Below, piece after piece: positions 7,142-17,179 of a stretch of 64,000 bases of DNA. The notes beneath the pieces are model-generated. The model ran no database searches. It was given only the letters and a program-made list of their open reading frames with translations, and was not told where the DNA came from. The translations under genes and the position numbers were made by a program. The stretch is from the NCBI GenBank assembly GCA_963778185.1, contig CAVZTF010000004.1, positions 372,001 to 436,000 of the forward strand, read 5' to 3'. Every line of letters starts with the position of its first letter. Position 1 is the stretch's first letter. The DNA comes from RPQJ01 sp963778185. GTDB taxonomy: Bacteria; Pseudomonadota; Gammaproteobacteria; Steroidobacterales; Steroidobacteraceae.

Positions 7142-9400
7142 ATGAGTGAAATCATGGTTCAGGGTCGGCGCAACACTCTGCTCGCCGCCGTCATCGGCAG
7201 CGTGCTCGCGGGCTACGCCGGCAGCGCCGCCGCTCTGGAATTCGAATTCGACAACGGCGCGACGCTGAACTGGAACACCACCTTGTCGGTGGGCGCGAGC
7301 TTCCGCGCGGAAGATCCCAGCCGCCGCCTGTACACGCGGGCGGACGGCTCGCTGATCGGCCTCTATTCATCCCCGCTCATCCCCGGCACCGCGGTCGGTC
7401 CCCGGGACGGACTCGCCGGCAACCATGCCGCGGGTGACGGCAACCTGAACTACGAGAAGGGCGACCGCTTCACGACGCCCTTCAAGGTCATCACCGACCT
7501 GGAGTTCAAGAAAGGCCGCTTCGGCGCCCTTCTTCGCGCCAAGGCCTGGTATGACCAGGTGCTCGAGGACGAGGAAGTGCTGGTCGGCAGCCAGGCCAAC
7601 GACTACAACGGCACCCGCCCGGGACCCGGCCCCTACTCACCGGCCTACGGCCTCTGCGGCACGGTGGCGCCTGGACTGCCCTGCCTGCCTGTTTCTGCAC
7701 CCGGCCACAATTCGTTCCCCAAGGACAAGTTGAGCGACGACGGTTTCGAGGACGAGCAGAAGTTCTCGAACGTCTACCTGCTCGATGCCTACGTCTACGG
7801 CAGCTTTGCGATCGGCGACAGCGACCTGCAACTGCGCCTCGGCAACCAGGTGATCAACTGGGGCGAGAGCGTCTTCATCCAGGGCGTGAACCAGGTCAAC
7901 CCCATCGACGTGCCGGCGGCGCGCCGTGCGGGCGCCGAGTTGAAGGAAATCCTGTTGCCCGTGTGGGCGGCGTATGCCAACTGGGGCTTCAACTTCGGCT
8001 CGCTCGAGGCGTTCTACCAGATCCAGTGGAACAATACGTCCGTCGACGGCTGCGGCACGTACTTCACGGCGACCAGCACTCTCATCTCGGCCGACCCGGG
8101 CTCGTGCGACATCATCACGGTGGTCGGCAGCCAGTGGGGCGCGATCCCGCCCGGCGGCACCGAGCTTATCGCGCAGCTGGGATCCCAGCCGTTCATGGGC
8201 GCGACCGGCCAATACGTGCCGGCCGTGAAGGGCCGGGAGCCGAGTGACAGCGGCCAGTTCGGTCTCGCGTTCCGCTTCCCGGTGGACAAGCTCGACACCG
8301 AGTTCGGCATCTATTTGATGAACATCCACAGCCGCCTGCCGTACTCGTCCGGCTACTCCGGTACGAACCCGATGCTGGACATCCCGGAGCCGTATCGAAC
8401 GGCGCTGTTGGGTATGGGCTTGATCGGCCAGGATGCCTACGGACCATGGTGGAAGTCGAGCGCGGCCTCGACGACGTTCTTCCGCACCTTGCTGCCTGCC
8501 CTCGAGAAGGGTATCGAGGCGGCGCTCGGCGGCGCCGTTGACCTCAAGACGAGCTCGGGGTTTTGGGAGTATCCCGAGGACATCCAGATCTACGGCCTGA
8601 GCGCCGCGACCAACCTGTTCGGCTTCTCCACCTCGGCCGAGCTGAGCTACCAGCAGGACGTGCCCGCGCAGGTCAACGGCAACGACCTGATCGTCGGCTC
8701 CGTGATTGGCGAGGGCCCGTACCGCGAGGCGACCGCCGCCGTCGCCGCCGGCAATGTCGGAGGTTATCTGCAGGGCTATGGCCTGTTCGACAAGACGCAG
8801 TTCCAGGTGAACTTCGTCAAGACGTTCAACAACATCCTCGGCGCCGAGAGTACGCTTGTGATCGGCGAGGTCGGCGCGCAGTGGAACAACGTGCCCGACT
8901 ACACGAAGGGCGGCGTTCGCTACGGGCGAGGCTTCATGTTCGGCACTGGGTCGAATCCGGAGTACGGCCCTGGCGGCGCGCCGCATGGCCAACCGCTGCT
9001 TGGGACTCTGACCCAGGGCAATCACTGCACGCCGACCTACTTGGGCATCCCGGGGGCGACGTTTAACACCCAGTACAACCCGCACCCGGACGGCTGTCGC
9101 AACGACGGCTACATCACCGACTCGGCCTGGGGATACCGACTGCGCGTGGCCATGGACTACAACAACGTGATGAATTCGGGCGTGACGGTCACCCCGAGCG
9201 TGTTCTGGTCGCACGACGTGGACGGCATCTCGATCGACCCGGCGTTCATCGAGGACCGCCAGACGCTCGGCCTCGGCGTCAAGCTCAACTACAACAAGAA
9301 GTACGTCCTCGACCTGAACTACGTGAGCTACGCGAACGACAATTTCGACCCGTTGTTCGACCGTGACTACTACTCGGCCGCCGTCAGCGTGACCTTCTGA
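7142..9400 (+). CDS. DUF1302 family outer-membrane protein
   Basis: A 752-residue DUF1302 protein. A signal peptide (RRNTLLAAVIGSVLAGYAGSAAA) is followed by amphipathic beta-rich sequence, and the chain ends in AAVSVTF with a terminal Phe, typical of outer-membrane barrels. DUF1302 and DUF1329 are almost always adjacent in Proteobacteria and are linked to handling of hydrophobic compounds; the molecular role is not settled. The ATG at 7142 gives a compact signal peptide; an open frame continues 24 codons upstream. First gene of a four-gene operon (DUF1302, DUF1329, YCF48-like, RND). Confidence 0.9.
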   Translation: MSEIMVQGRRNTLLAAVIGSVLAGYAGSAAALEFEFDNGATLNWNTTLSVGASFRAEDPSRRLYTRADGSLIGLYSSPLIPGTAVGPRDGLAGNHAAGDGNLNYEKGDRFTTPFKVITDLEFKKGRFGALLRAKAWYDQVLEDEEVLVGSQANDYNGTRPGPGPYSPAYGLCGTVAPGLPCLPVSAPGHNSFPKDKLSDDGFEDEQKFSNVYLLDAYVYGSFAIGDSDLQLRLGNQVINWGESVFIQGVNQVNPIDVPAARRAGAELKEILLPVWAAYANWGFNFGSLEAFYQIQWNNTSVDGCGTYFTATSTLISADPGSCDIITVVGSQWGAIPPGGTELIAQLGSQPFMGATGQYVPAVKGREPSDSGQFGLAFRFPVDKLDTEFGIYLMNIHSRLPYSSGYSGTNPMLDIPEPYRTALLGMGLIGQDAYGPWWKSSAASTTFFRTLLPALEKGIEAALGGAVDLKTSSGFWEYPEDIQIYGLSAATNLFGFSTSAELSYQQDVPAQVNGNDLIVGSVIGEGPYREATAAVAAGNVGGYLQGYGLFDKTQFQVNFVKTFNNILGAESTLVIGEVGAQWNNVPDYTKGGVRYGRGFMFGTGSNPEYGPGGAPHGQPLLGTLTQGNHCTPTYLGIPGATFNTQYNPHPDGCRNDGYITDSAWGYRLRVAMDYNNVMNSGVTVTPSVFWSHDVDGISIDPAFIEDRQTLGLGVKLNYNKKYVLDLNYVSYANDNFDPLFDRDYYSAAVSVTF

Positions 9401-9423
9401 CCGGATTCCAGGAGACGAACCAG

Positions 9424-10779
9424 ATGAAGACGATGAACAGGATCCTCGCTTCCGCGATCGCCGCCGTAGCCCTGGCCGGGCTCGCGGCGCCCGCGTCGGC
9501 GAAGCTCACGGAGGCCGAGGCCGCGCGCCTCGGTGCGGATCTCACGCCGATGGGCGCAGAGAAGGCCGGCAACAAGGACGGCACCATCCCGGCGTGGACG
9601 GGCGGCCTGTGCGCGCCGCCGGCCGGCTGGACCCCGGCCAAGGGCTATGTCGACCCGTTTGCGAGCGACAAGCCCAAGTTCACCATCACCAAGGCGAACG
9701 CCGCGCAGTACAAGGACCACCTGACGCCCGGCACGCTTGCGCTGTTGAACAAGCACGACACCTTCAAGATGCCCGTGTACGAGACCCGGCGCACGGCCTG
9801 CTACCCGGACTCGGTGTATGCCGGGGTCAAGGACATGGCGACGAAGCTCTCCGTGCAGGGCTTCGGCATCGCCGGCGGTCGCTCGGACGTGCCGTTCGCG
9901 ATCCCGAAGAGCGGGATCGAGGCGATGTGGAACCACCAGCAGCGCTACCTCGGCCCGGGCTTCGTGCGCGACTACAACAGCTTCCCGGTTCGCGCCAGCG
10001 GCGACTACTACACGATCGGTTCCCACGAGTACCGCATCTTCAACACCGCCCTGGACCAGCCGCAGGACAACCTGCACCTGGTGTTCCAGTCGGCCTTTAC
10101 CGCGCCGGCGACCCTGGTGGGAACGGTGTTCCTGGTACATGAGCCGATCGACCAGGTGAAACAGATCCGCTCGGCCTGGATCTACAACGCCGGCCAGCGC
10201 CGCGTGCGCCGGGCGCCGGAACTGTCCTACGACGCATTCACCGACGGCACCGAAGGCATGCGTACCTCCGACCAGTTCGACGCGTGGAACGGCGCGCCGG
10301 ACCGCTACGAGTGGAAGCTGGTCGGCAAGAAGGAGATCTACATCCCCTACAACTCCTACAAGCTCGCCGACAAGAAGCTCAAGTACAAGGAGGATATCGT
10401 TCGCAAGAGCACGCCGAACACCGACCTCCTGCGCTTCGAGTTGCACCGGGTCTGGGAGGTGGAAGGCAACCTCAAGGCGGGTAGCAAGCACATCTACGGC
10501 AAGCGCGTCTTCTACCTCGACGAGGATTCGTGGACGGTCGTGTACGAGGACGCCTACGACACGCGCAAGCAGCTCTGGCGCATCGGCGTGCACCCGATGA
10601 TACAGTTCTATGACGTCAAGATCCCGTGGTACCGCGCCAACATCTGGTACGACCTCAACAACGGCGGGTACTACCTCGCGGGCCTCGACAACCAGATCAA
10701 GACGCCGTGGAACTTCGACCAGAAGGGTCGCTGGGGCGACTTCCAGCCCGACGCGCTGCGCCGGCTGGGCACCAAGTGA
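9424..10779 (+). CDS. DUF1329 family periplasmic/outer-membrane protein
   Basis: A 451-residue DUF1329 protein with a Sec signal peptide (MKTMNRILASAIAAVALAGL then AAPASA). The C-terminal half is rich in paired aromatic and charged residues (YNSYKL, WYDLNNGGYYL) as in the family, which has a LolA/LolB-like fold suited to binding a lipid or lipoprotein. It lies 23 bases after DUF1302 with an AGGAGA ribosome site. It probably works with the DUF1302 barrel at the outer membrane in moving a hydrophobic ligand; that function is inferred from family co-occurrence. Confidence 0.9.
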   Translation: MKTMNRILASAIAAVALAGLAAPASAKLTEAEAARLGADLTPMGAEKAGNKDGTIPAWTGGLCAPPAGWTPAKGYVDPFASDKPKFTITKANAAQYKDHLTPGTLALLNKHDTFKMPVYETRRTACYPDSVYAGVKDMATKLSVQGFGIAGGRSDVPFAIPKSGIEAMWNHQQRYLGPGFVRDYNSFPVRASGDYYTIGSHEYRIFNTALDQPQDNLHLVFQSAFTAPATLVGTVFLVHEPIDQVKQIRSAWIYNAGQRRVRRAPELSYDAFTDGTEGMRTSDQFDAWNGAPDRYEWKLVGKKEIYIPYNSYKLADKKLKYKEDIVRKSTPNTDLLRFELHRVWEVEGNLKAGSKHIYGKRVFYLDEDSWTVVYEDAYDTRKQLWRIGVHPMIQFYDVKIPWYRANIWYDLNNGGYYLAGLDNQIKTPWNFDQKGRWGDFQPDALRRLGTK

Positions 10780-10794
10780 GGCGGCCTGGAGCCT

Positions 10795-10833
10795 GAGGCC
10801 GGTTCGACGACTGCAGGATCCACGACCGGCCTC
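10795..10833. repeat. Hairpin between DUF1329 and the YCF48-like gene
   Basis: GAGGCCGGT at 10795-10803 and ACCGGCCTC at 10825-10833 form a 9-base-pair stem inside the 122-base gap. No T-run follows, so it is better read as an mRNA-processing or stabilising hairpin, or a weak attenuator, within the operon. Confidence 0.45.
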
Positions 10834-10901
10834 GGCATGCAGCGGGGCCGGTCGCAGGGACGGCGAGGCGGCCCCAAGTGCGGGCCGCGTGGAGAGTCTC
10901 C

Positions 10902-11882
10902 ATGAAGAAATGGGCGAAGGCGGCGTGCGTCTGGCTGGGCGCGGGCCTGCTGACCTTACAGTTCGCGCAGGCCCAGGACGGCGTCAGCACGGCGGCGCAA
11001 CGGGGCAAGACGGTCGTCGACATCCGCCCGGATCGCATCATCCTGATGGACATCACGCGCGCCGGCGACCGGCTCGTCGCCGTGGGCGAGCGCGGGTTCG
11101 TACTCCTGTCCGACGACGCCGCCAAGACCTGGAAGGCCGTCGAGACGCCGGTGACCCGCACCCTGACCGGGATCGCGTTCCGGGACGCCAAGGTCGGCGT
11201 CGCGGTGGGTCATGGGGGTTCGCTCGTGCGCACCGAGGACGGCGGCCTGACCTGGACCCACGTGCCGCTCGAGGAGGCCGGGCCGGAATCGCTGCTCGGC
11301 GTCGCGAGCCTCGGTGGCGACCAGTTTGCCGCGTACGGCGCCTTCGGCATGTACTTCCATTCGTCGGACGCCGGCCGGACGTGGGAGCGTCGCACGACGC
11401 TGTCGGAGGACTTCGACTGGCACATCTCGCAGGTCGTGCCGGTCGGCGCGTCGCTGGTCATGGTCGCGGAGGCCGGCACCCTGGCGCGTTCCGACGACGG
11501 TGGCGCCACGTGGACCGCGATCCAGTCGCCGTACGTCGGCTCGTTCTTCGGCGCGGTCGCGCTGCGGGACGGCTCGATCATGGCGTTCGGCATGCGCGGC
11601 AACGTCTTCCATAGCGCGGACCTCGGCGTTACCTGGCGCAAGCTCGACTTGAAGACGACTGCGTCGCTGAACGGCGGCCGGCAGCTCGAGGACGGCCGCA
11701 TCCTGCTGGTCGGAAATTCCGGGTTGCTCGCCTTGAGCCGCGACGCTGGGCAGACGCTGGAATTGAACTGGTCCCCGGCCGGCCGCGGCTTTGCCGCGCT
11801 GGCCGAGGTCGCGGGCGCCGTGGTGCTGGCGGGCGAGACCGGCATCACCGTGCTCGACCCGGCCTGGCTAGAGGCCCGCTGA
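10902..11882 (+). CDS. YCF48/BNR-repeat beta-propeller exported protein
   Basis: A 326-residue exported protein with a signal peptide (MKKWAKAACVWLGAG to AQA). It has repeated Asp-box blades (LSDDAAKTW, RTEDGGLTW, HSSDAGRTW, RSDDGGATW, HSADLGVTW), giving a predicted six- or seven-bladed propeller of the YCF48/HCF136 type. The photosynthetic homologue is a photosystem assembly factor; here the protein sits between DUF1329 and an RND transporter, so it is more likely a periplasmic scaffold for that transport system. The ATG follows a GGAGAG ribosome site; a GTG 24 bases upstream is less attractive. Confidence 0.88.
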   Translation: MKKWAKAACVWLGAGLLTLQFAQAQDGVSTAAQRGKTVVDIRPDRIILMDITRAGDRLVAVGERGFVLLSDDAAKTWKAVETPVTRTLTGIAFRDAKVGVAVGHGGSLVRTEDGGLTWTHVPLEEAGPESLLGVASLGGDQFAAYGAFGMYFHSSDAGRTWERRTTLSEDFDWHISQVVPVGASLVMVAEAGTLARSDDGGATWTAIQSPYVGSFFGAVALRDGSIMAFGMRGNVFHSADLGVTWRKLDLKTTASLNGGRQLEDGRILLVGNSGLLALSRDAGQTLELNWSPAGRGFAALAEVAGAVVLAGETGITVLDPAWLEAR

Positions 11883-11907
11883 CGCCCGCATCGAGGAAGA
11901 GGACACC

Positions 11908-14334
11908 ATGTCGAAAGAACGCGACGGACATCCGCCGGGCGACAACGAGCAGATCAGGCACGAGCAGTTCTCCGCGGACTGGGTCGGCAAGATCGCCTAC
12001 TGGATCTTCCACAACCGCAAGGTGCTGCTGGTCATCCTCACGCTGATCACCATCGTGCTCGGCGCGACGGCGAGCCAGCTCCGGGTGCAGGCCGGGTTCA
12101 CCAAGATGATCCCGCTCAAGCACCCCTACATGTCGACCTTCCTCGAGTACCAGCAGGACTTCGGCGGCGCCAACAAGGTGGTCGTCGCCATCAAGAACGA
12201 GAAGGGCGACATCTTCGAGAAGGAGTTCATGGAGACGCTCCGCCAGGTGACGGAGGAGGTCTTCTACCTCAAGGGCGTCGAGCGCAGCTCGGTGGCGTCG
12301 CTGTTCACGTCGAACGTCCGGTTCCTCGAGGTCGTCGAGGACGGTTTCCGCGGCGGCAACATCGTGACCGCGGACTTCGCAGGCACGCCCGAGCAGTTGA
12401 AGCAGGTGCGCGAGAACCTGCTCAAGTCCGACTGGGTCGGGCGCCTGGTGTCGAACGACTACAGCTCGGCGATGGTCGTGGCGACGTTGCAGGAGAACGA
12501 CCCGGAGACCGGCCAGCGGCTCGACCTGCAGGAGGTGGCGAAGGCGCTCGAGGGAATCCGCGCCAAGTACGAGAAGGAAGGCACGACCGTCCACATCATC
12601 GGCTTCGCCAAGGCGATGGGCGACATCGCGCAGGGCGCGGCCGGCGTGATCGTCTTCTTCGGCGTGGCGTTCCTCATCACTGCGATCCTGCTCTACTGGT
12701 ACTCGGGATCGTTCGTGCTGACCTCGCTCTCGCTGATCTGCGCGCTCGCCTCGGTCATCTGGCTGCTCGGGCTGCTGCCCCTGTTCGGGCTCGGCCTCGA
12801 CCCGCTGTCGATCCTGGTGCCGTTCCTGATCTTCTCGATCGCGGTCTCGCACGCGGTGCAGATGACCAACGCCTGGAAGCTCGAGACGCTGCACGGCGCC
12901 GACGGCGTGACGGCCTCGACGCGCTCCTTCCAGCAACTGTTCATCCCGGGCGCCACGGCGCTGATCACCGACGGCTTCGGCTTCATGGCGATCGCATTCG
13001 TCGAGATCGAGATCGTCCGCGAGTTGGTCTACGCGGCGGCGATCGGCGTCACGGTGATGATCATCACCAACAAGGTGATGCTGCCGATCCTGCTCTCCTA
13101 CTACAAGGTCACGCCCGAGCAGGCTTCCAAGCTCGCCGGCAAGGAGACCGCCGGCGACTGGCTGTGGGAGCGTCTCGGGCCGCTCGCCACGCGCCGCTGG
13201 GCGTGGATCCCGATACTGGCGGGCGTTGGCCTGCTGGCCTTCGCCCTGGTGCAGGTGCAGAACCTGCACATCGGCGACCTCGGCAAGGGCGTGCCGGAGC
13301 TCAAGGAGGACTCGCGCTACAACCAGGACGTCCAGATGATCGTGAGTCACTTCGCGCTCGGCGTGGACAACTTCCAGATCATCGCCGAGGCCAGGGCCGA
13401 GGGCGAGGAAGACTCGCCCTGCGTGGACCGCGAGGTGATGGAAAAGGTCGAGGACTTCGAGTTCCAGATGCGGCAGGTCGACGGCGTCGCCACGGCGCGC
13501 AGCCTGTCGGGATTCGTCAAGTCGATCACGCAGTCGTTCGCCGAGACGTTCGCGAAGTGGCGCATGCTGCCGGAGTCGAGCGCGCAGATCGCCCAGGGCG
13601 TGGGTTACGCGACCCGGCTCGGCAACGAGTTCATGGACTCGCGCTGCACGGCGATGCCGATCAATCTCTACACGGTGGATCACCAGGCGACGACCATCGA
13701 GCACATCGTCGACAAGGTGAAGGCTTTCAAGGCGGCGGGCGGCGACACGGACAAGATTACGTTCCGGCTGGCGAGTGGCAACGTGGGCGTCATGGCTGCG
13801 ACCAACGAGGCGGTGAAAGCGGCGGACAAGTGGGTCAACCTGACGGTGTTCGCGGCGGTGGGACTCTTCTGCGTCCTCACCTTCCGATCCGTGCGGCTGG
13901 CCCTGTGCGTCATGCTTCCGCTCGGCCTCGTCACCCTGTTGTGCAGCGCAGCCATGGCGATGCTCGGCATCGGCGTCAAGGTCAACACCCTGCCCGTGGT
14001 GGCGCTCGGCGTGGGCGTCGGCGTGGACTACGGCCTGTACCTGTTCGAGCGCATCAAGCACGAGATGCACGACCTCGGCCGCTCGCTCGGCGATGCCTAC
14101 GTCGAGGCGCTCAAGGCCCGTGGCACGGCGTCGGTCTTCACCTCCGTGACGATGACGATCGGGGTTGGCACCTGGTATTTCTCCGCCCTCAAGTTCCAGG
14201 CGGACATGGGCCTGCTGCTCGCCTTCATGTTCCTCGTGAACGTGTTCGGCGCGCTGCTGCTCGCGCCGGCGCTCGCCGCGTACCTCGTCAAGGACCCGGC
14301 GAAGGCGAAGCAATCGGCTGCCGCAACTGCTTGA
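11908..14334 (+). CDS. RND/MMPL family inner-membrane transporter
   Basis: An 808-residue RND-superfamily permease of the MMPL/HpnN-like class. TM1 lies near residues 35-55, followed by a large periplasmic loop (VVVAIKNEKGDIFEKEF), a five-helix bundle (IVFFGVAFLITAIL to KVMLPILL), a second loop (with PINLYTVDHQ) and a second bundle containing GVGVDYGLYLFERI, the charged segment typical of RND proton relays. MMPL proteins export lipids in actinobacteria and hopanoids in others. As last gene of the DUF1302 operon and downstream of the wax-ester synthase, it probably drives transport of a lipid-like substrate across the envelope. Confidence 0.92.
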   Translation: MSKERDGHPPGDNEQIRHEQFSADWVGKIAYWIFHNRKVLLVILTLITIVLGATASQLRVQAGFTKMIPLKHPYMSTFLEYQQDFGGANKVVVAIKNEKGDIFEKEFMETLRQVTEEVFYLKGVERSSVASLFTSNVRFLEVVEDGFRGGNIVTADFAGTPEQLKQVRENLLKSDWVGRLVSNDYSSAMVVATLQENDPETGQRLDLQEVAKALEGIRAKYEKEGTTVHIIGFAKAMGDIAQGAAGVIVFFGVAFLITAILLYWYSGSFVLTSLSLICALASVIWLLGLLPLFGLGLDPLSILVPFLIFSIAVSHAVQMTNAWKLETLHGADGVTASTRSFQQLFIPGATALITDGFGFMAIAFVEIEIVRELVYAAAIGVTVMIITNKVMLPILLSYYKVTPEQASKLAGKETAGDWLWERLGPLATRRWAWIPILAGVGLLAFALVQVQNLHIGDLGKGVPELKEDSRYNQDVQMIVSHFALGVDNFQIIAEARAEGEEDSPCVDREVMEKVEDFEFQMRQVDGVATARSLSGFVKSITQSFAETFAKWRMLPESSAQIAQGVGYATRLGNEFMDSRCTAMPINLYTVDHQATTIEHIVDKVKAFKAAGGDTDKITFRLASGNVGVMAATNEAVKAADKWVNLTVFAAVGLFCVLTFRSVRLALCVMLPLGLVTLLCSAAMAMLGIGVKVNTLPVVALGVGVGVDYGLYLFERIKHEMHDLGRSLGDAYVEALKARGTASVFTSVTMTIGVGTWYFSALKFQADMGLLLAFMFLVNVFGALLLAPALAAYLVKDPAKAKQSAAATA

Positions 14335-14408
14335 TGGGGCAGGCGGTCCAGGACCGGGTCGGCGTGGTCCGGCGCGATCGCCTGGCCCGTCGACTCGCGT
14401 AAAGCCAG

Positions 14409-15695
14409 ATGCTCACGCTGCTGGTCGCCATCTTCGTCGTCGCGTACGCGGCCATCGCCCTCGAGCACCCGATCGGTGTCAACAAGAGTGCCTCGGCGCT
14501 GCTCGCCGCCGGGCTGCTCTGGATCGTCTATGCGGTCATGAGCCCCGACCGCCAGCAGGTCGATCGGGACCTGACGGAGTCGCTCGCGGCCACCGCACAG
14601 ATCGTGTTCTTCCTGATGGGGGCGATGGCCATCGTCGAGGTGGTGGACGCCCACGACGGATTCGAAGTCATTTCGTCGCGGATCAGCACCGCACGCCAGT
14701 CGTCGCTGATGTGGCTGATCGGCGGCGTCACCTTCTTCCTGAGCGCCATCTTCGACAACCTGACGACGACGATCGTCATGATCTCGTTGACGAGAAAGCT
14801 GATCGACGACCACGAGGACCGGCTGTTCTTTGCCGGGATGATCGTCGTCGCGGCCAATGCCGGCGGCGCCTGGTCCCCGATCGGCGACGTGACGACCACC
14901 ATGCTGTGGATCGGCGGGCAGGTCACGCCATTGGCCATCCTCGAGGGTGTGTTCATCCCCGCGCTGGTCAGCCTGGTCGTGCCGCTGACGGTCACCAGCT
15001 TCATGCTGCGGGGCAAGGTGGTGGTCCCGCCTGCTGCGCCGCGACGGCGCGACGGGAGCGCCACGACCGAGTTCGAGAAAAAGCTGATGTTTTCCATGGG
15101 GGTCGGCTGCCTCGTCCTGGTCCCGGTGTTCAAGATGGCGACCCACCTGCCGCCGTTCATGGGGATACTCTTCGGCCTGGGCGTCCTCTGGCTGGTGGGT
15201 GAGATCCTCCACCGCGGCAAGGGGGAGCAGGACAAGCAGCACCTGACGCTCGTGCAGGCGCTGCACAACATCGACATGAGTTCAGTCGTCTTCTTCATGG
15301 GCATCCTGCTGTCGGTGGCGGTGCTCGAACACACTCACATCCTCGCCGCGCTGGCCGACTGGCTCGACCGCACCATCGGGCGGCTCGACGTGATCGTCAT
15401 CGTCATCGGACTGGCCAGCGCCGTCATCGACAACGTCCCGCTGGTCGCGGCGACGATGGGAATGTACAGCCTGGACCATTACCCGACGGACAGTTTCCTC
15501 TGGGAATTCGTGGCCTACTGCGCGGGTACCGGCGGCTCCATACTGATCATCGGCTCGGCGGCCGGCGTGGCGGCGATGGGGCTCGAGAAGATCAGGTTCT
15601 TCTGGTACGCACGGCGGATCGGCGGGCTGGCCCTGGTCGGCTACGCGGCCGGTGCACTGGCTTATATCGTCCTGTACGGCCTGCGGCACGGCTGA
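14409..15695 (+). CDS. nhaD: Na+/H+ antiporter NhaD
   Basis: A 428-residue polytopic antiporter of the NhaD family, which exchanges cytoplasmic Na+ (or Li+) for H+. Family signatures are intact: FDNLTTTIVMISL, NAGGAWSPIGDVTTTMLW, a central MGILLSVAVLEH segment and VIDNVPLVAATMGMY, carrying the conserved membrane-embedded Asp, Asn and Thr residues. It begins 74 bases after the RND gene and precedes the V-ATPase operon by 152 bases. With a V-ATPase that appears Na+-adapted next door, it may form part of a sodium circuit. Confidence 0.94.
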   Translation: MLTLLVAIFVVAYAAIALEHPIGVNKSASALLAAGLLWIVYAVMSPDRQQVDRDLTESLAATAQIVFFLMGAMAIVEVVDAHDGFEVISSRISTARQSSLMWLIGGVTFFLSAIFDNLTTTIVMISLTRKLIDDHEDRLFFAGMIVVAANAGGAWSPIGDVTTTMLWIGGQVTPLAILEGVFIPALVSLVVPLTVTSFMLRGKVVVPPAAPRRRDGSATTEFEKKLMFSMGVGCLVLVPVFKMATHLPPFMGILFGLGVLWLVGEILHRGKGEQDKQHLTLVQALHNIDMSSVVFFMGILLSVAVLEHTHILAALADWLDRTIGRLDVIVIVIGLASAVIDNVPLVAATMGMYSLDHYPTDSFLWEFVAYCAGTGGSILIIGSAAGVAAMGLEKIRFFWYARRIGGLALVGYAAGALAYIVLYGLRHG

Positions 15696-15847
15696 CGGAA
15701 CGAGCCTTGCGGCTCCCACCGGGGCGTTTCGAGTTCGACGAAGTGGTCTAGACTTCTGGGCGTCGGGAGAGGTGCGGGGTCGGGTCCCGGAGGAGCGAGA
15801 GTCGTGTGCGCTGCGTCGTGTCATCGGCGGCAAGACAGGGAGACGGG

Positions 15848-17164
15848 GTGAGCAGCCTGCTGCGATACAGGCGCGTCGAGGACATCGTCGGCGACTTGTT
15901 GCGGCTGCGCGCAAGGGATGTCGCGCTCGGGGACCTTGCGATCGTCGAAAGCACCGGGCGCGAGCCCACCCTCGCACGGGCCATGGAACTGCATGACGAC
16001 CTCGTCGTGCTGCAGGTCTTCGGCGGCACGAAAGGGCTCTCGACCGACTGCCGGGTCCAGTTCCTCGGCCGCCCGATGGACGTCGCGTTCTCGCGCAACG
16101 TGCTTGGGCGGATTTTCCGCGGCTCCGGCGTGACCATCGACGCCGGGCCGAGCCTCGAAGGCGAGCCGCGCGCGCCGGTGGGAGGCCCCCCCGTCAATCC
16201 GATGATGCGCGTGCTCGCCCGGCGGATGATCCGTACGCGCATCCCGATGATCGACGTGTTCAACTGCCTCGTCGAAAGCCAGAAGATACCGATCTTCACG
16301 GTTCCCGGAGAGCCCTCCAATGCGCTGCTGGCCCGCATCGCCTTCCAGGCGGACGCCGACCTGATCGTCTTCGCCGGTCTCGGGCTGCTGTTCGACGACT
16401 ACCATTTCTTCCGCGCCAGCTTCGAGGACCGCGGCCTGTTCCATCGCGCGGTCATGTTCGTGAACCTCGCCTCGGACCCGGTCGTCGAGCGGCTGCTGGT
16501 CCCCGACCTCGCGCTCGCGGTTGCGGAACGCTTCGCGGCGGACGAGGGCAAGCGGGTCCTCGTGCTGCTCACCGACATGACAAGCTATGCCGATGCACTC
16601 AAGGAGGTCGGCATATCGATGGAGTACATCCCGGCGAATCGCGGCTACCTGGGCGACCTCTACACGCAGCTCGCCAAGCGCTACGAGAAGGCGTGCGACT
16701 TCCGGGGAGCGGGTTCCGTGACGATCCTGGCCGTCACTACCATGCCCGGCAACGACGTCACGCACCCGGTGCCCGACACGACCGGGTACATCACCGAAGG
16801 CCAGCTCTATCTCCACGATGGGATGATCGATCCGTTCGGCTCGCTGTCGCGCCTGAAGCAGCACGTCATCGGCCACGTGACGCGCGAAGACCACGGCCCG
16901 CTTGCTGACACCCTCATCCGGTTCTATGCCGACGCCCAGCAGGCCGAGCACAAGCGCGCGATGGCCTTCGAACTCGGCGAGCACGACCGGCGCCTGCTGC
17001 GGTTCGCGGAGTTGTTCCGCGCGCGCTTCATGGACCTGAACGTCGACATGGACCTCGAGCGGGCGCTCGACACGGGATGGGCGACGCTCGCGGAGTGCTT
17101 CGAGCGCGCCGAGATCTCGATGCGGCCCGGGCTGGTGCAGAAGTACTGGCCGAGGCCGGGATAG
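15848..17164 (+). CDS. V-type ATPase subunit B
   Basis: Non-catalytic nucleotide-binding subunit of the V1 head; alternates with subunit A in the A3B3 hexamer. The 438-residue chain starts at a GTG after an AGGGAG-like ribosome site; an ATG 14 codons upstream is possible but gives unrelated residues. The P-loop is degenerate (VPGEPSNALLARI), as expected for B, and TTMPGNDVTHPVPDTTGYITEGQ-like sequence places the conserved adenine-side loop. The C-terminus (RPGLVQKYWPRPG) is normal. It leads the operon, which is unusual because B normally follows A. Confidence 0.93.
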   Translation: MSSLLRYRRVEDIVGDLLRLRARDVALGDLAIVESTGREPTLARAMELHDDLVVLQVFGGTKGLSTDCRVQFLGRPMDVAFSRNVLGRIFRGSGVTIDAGPSLEGEPRAPVGGPPVNPMMRVLARRMIRTRIPMIDVFNCLVESQKIPIFTVPGEPSNALLARIAFQADADLIVFAGLGLLFDDYHFFRASFEDRGLFHRAVMFVNLASDPVVERLLVPDLALAVAERFAADEGKRVLVLLTDMTSYADALKEVGISMEYIPANRGYLGDLYTQLAKRYEKACDFRGAGSVTILAVTTMPGNDVTHPVPDTTGYITEGQLYLHDGMIDPFGSLSRLKQHVIGHVTREDHGPLADTLIRFYADAQQAEHKRAMAFELGEHDRRLLRFAELFRARFMDLNVDMDLERALDTGWATLAECFERAEISMRPGLVQKYWPRPG

Positions 17165-17179
17165 GGCGGCCGGGCGACC

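Noticed and set aside
11845..14313. Long open frame antisense to the RND transporter gene
   Set aside because: It mirrors the codon bias of the real gene in a GC-rich genome; it is His/Arg/Asp-rich with no recognisable motif, and the plus-strand transporter is unmistakable.
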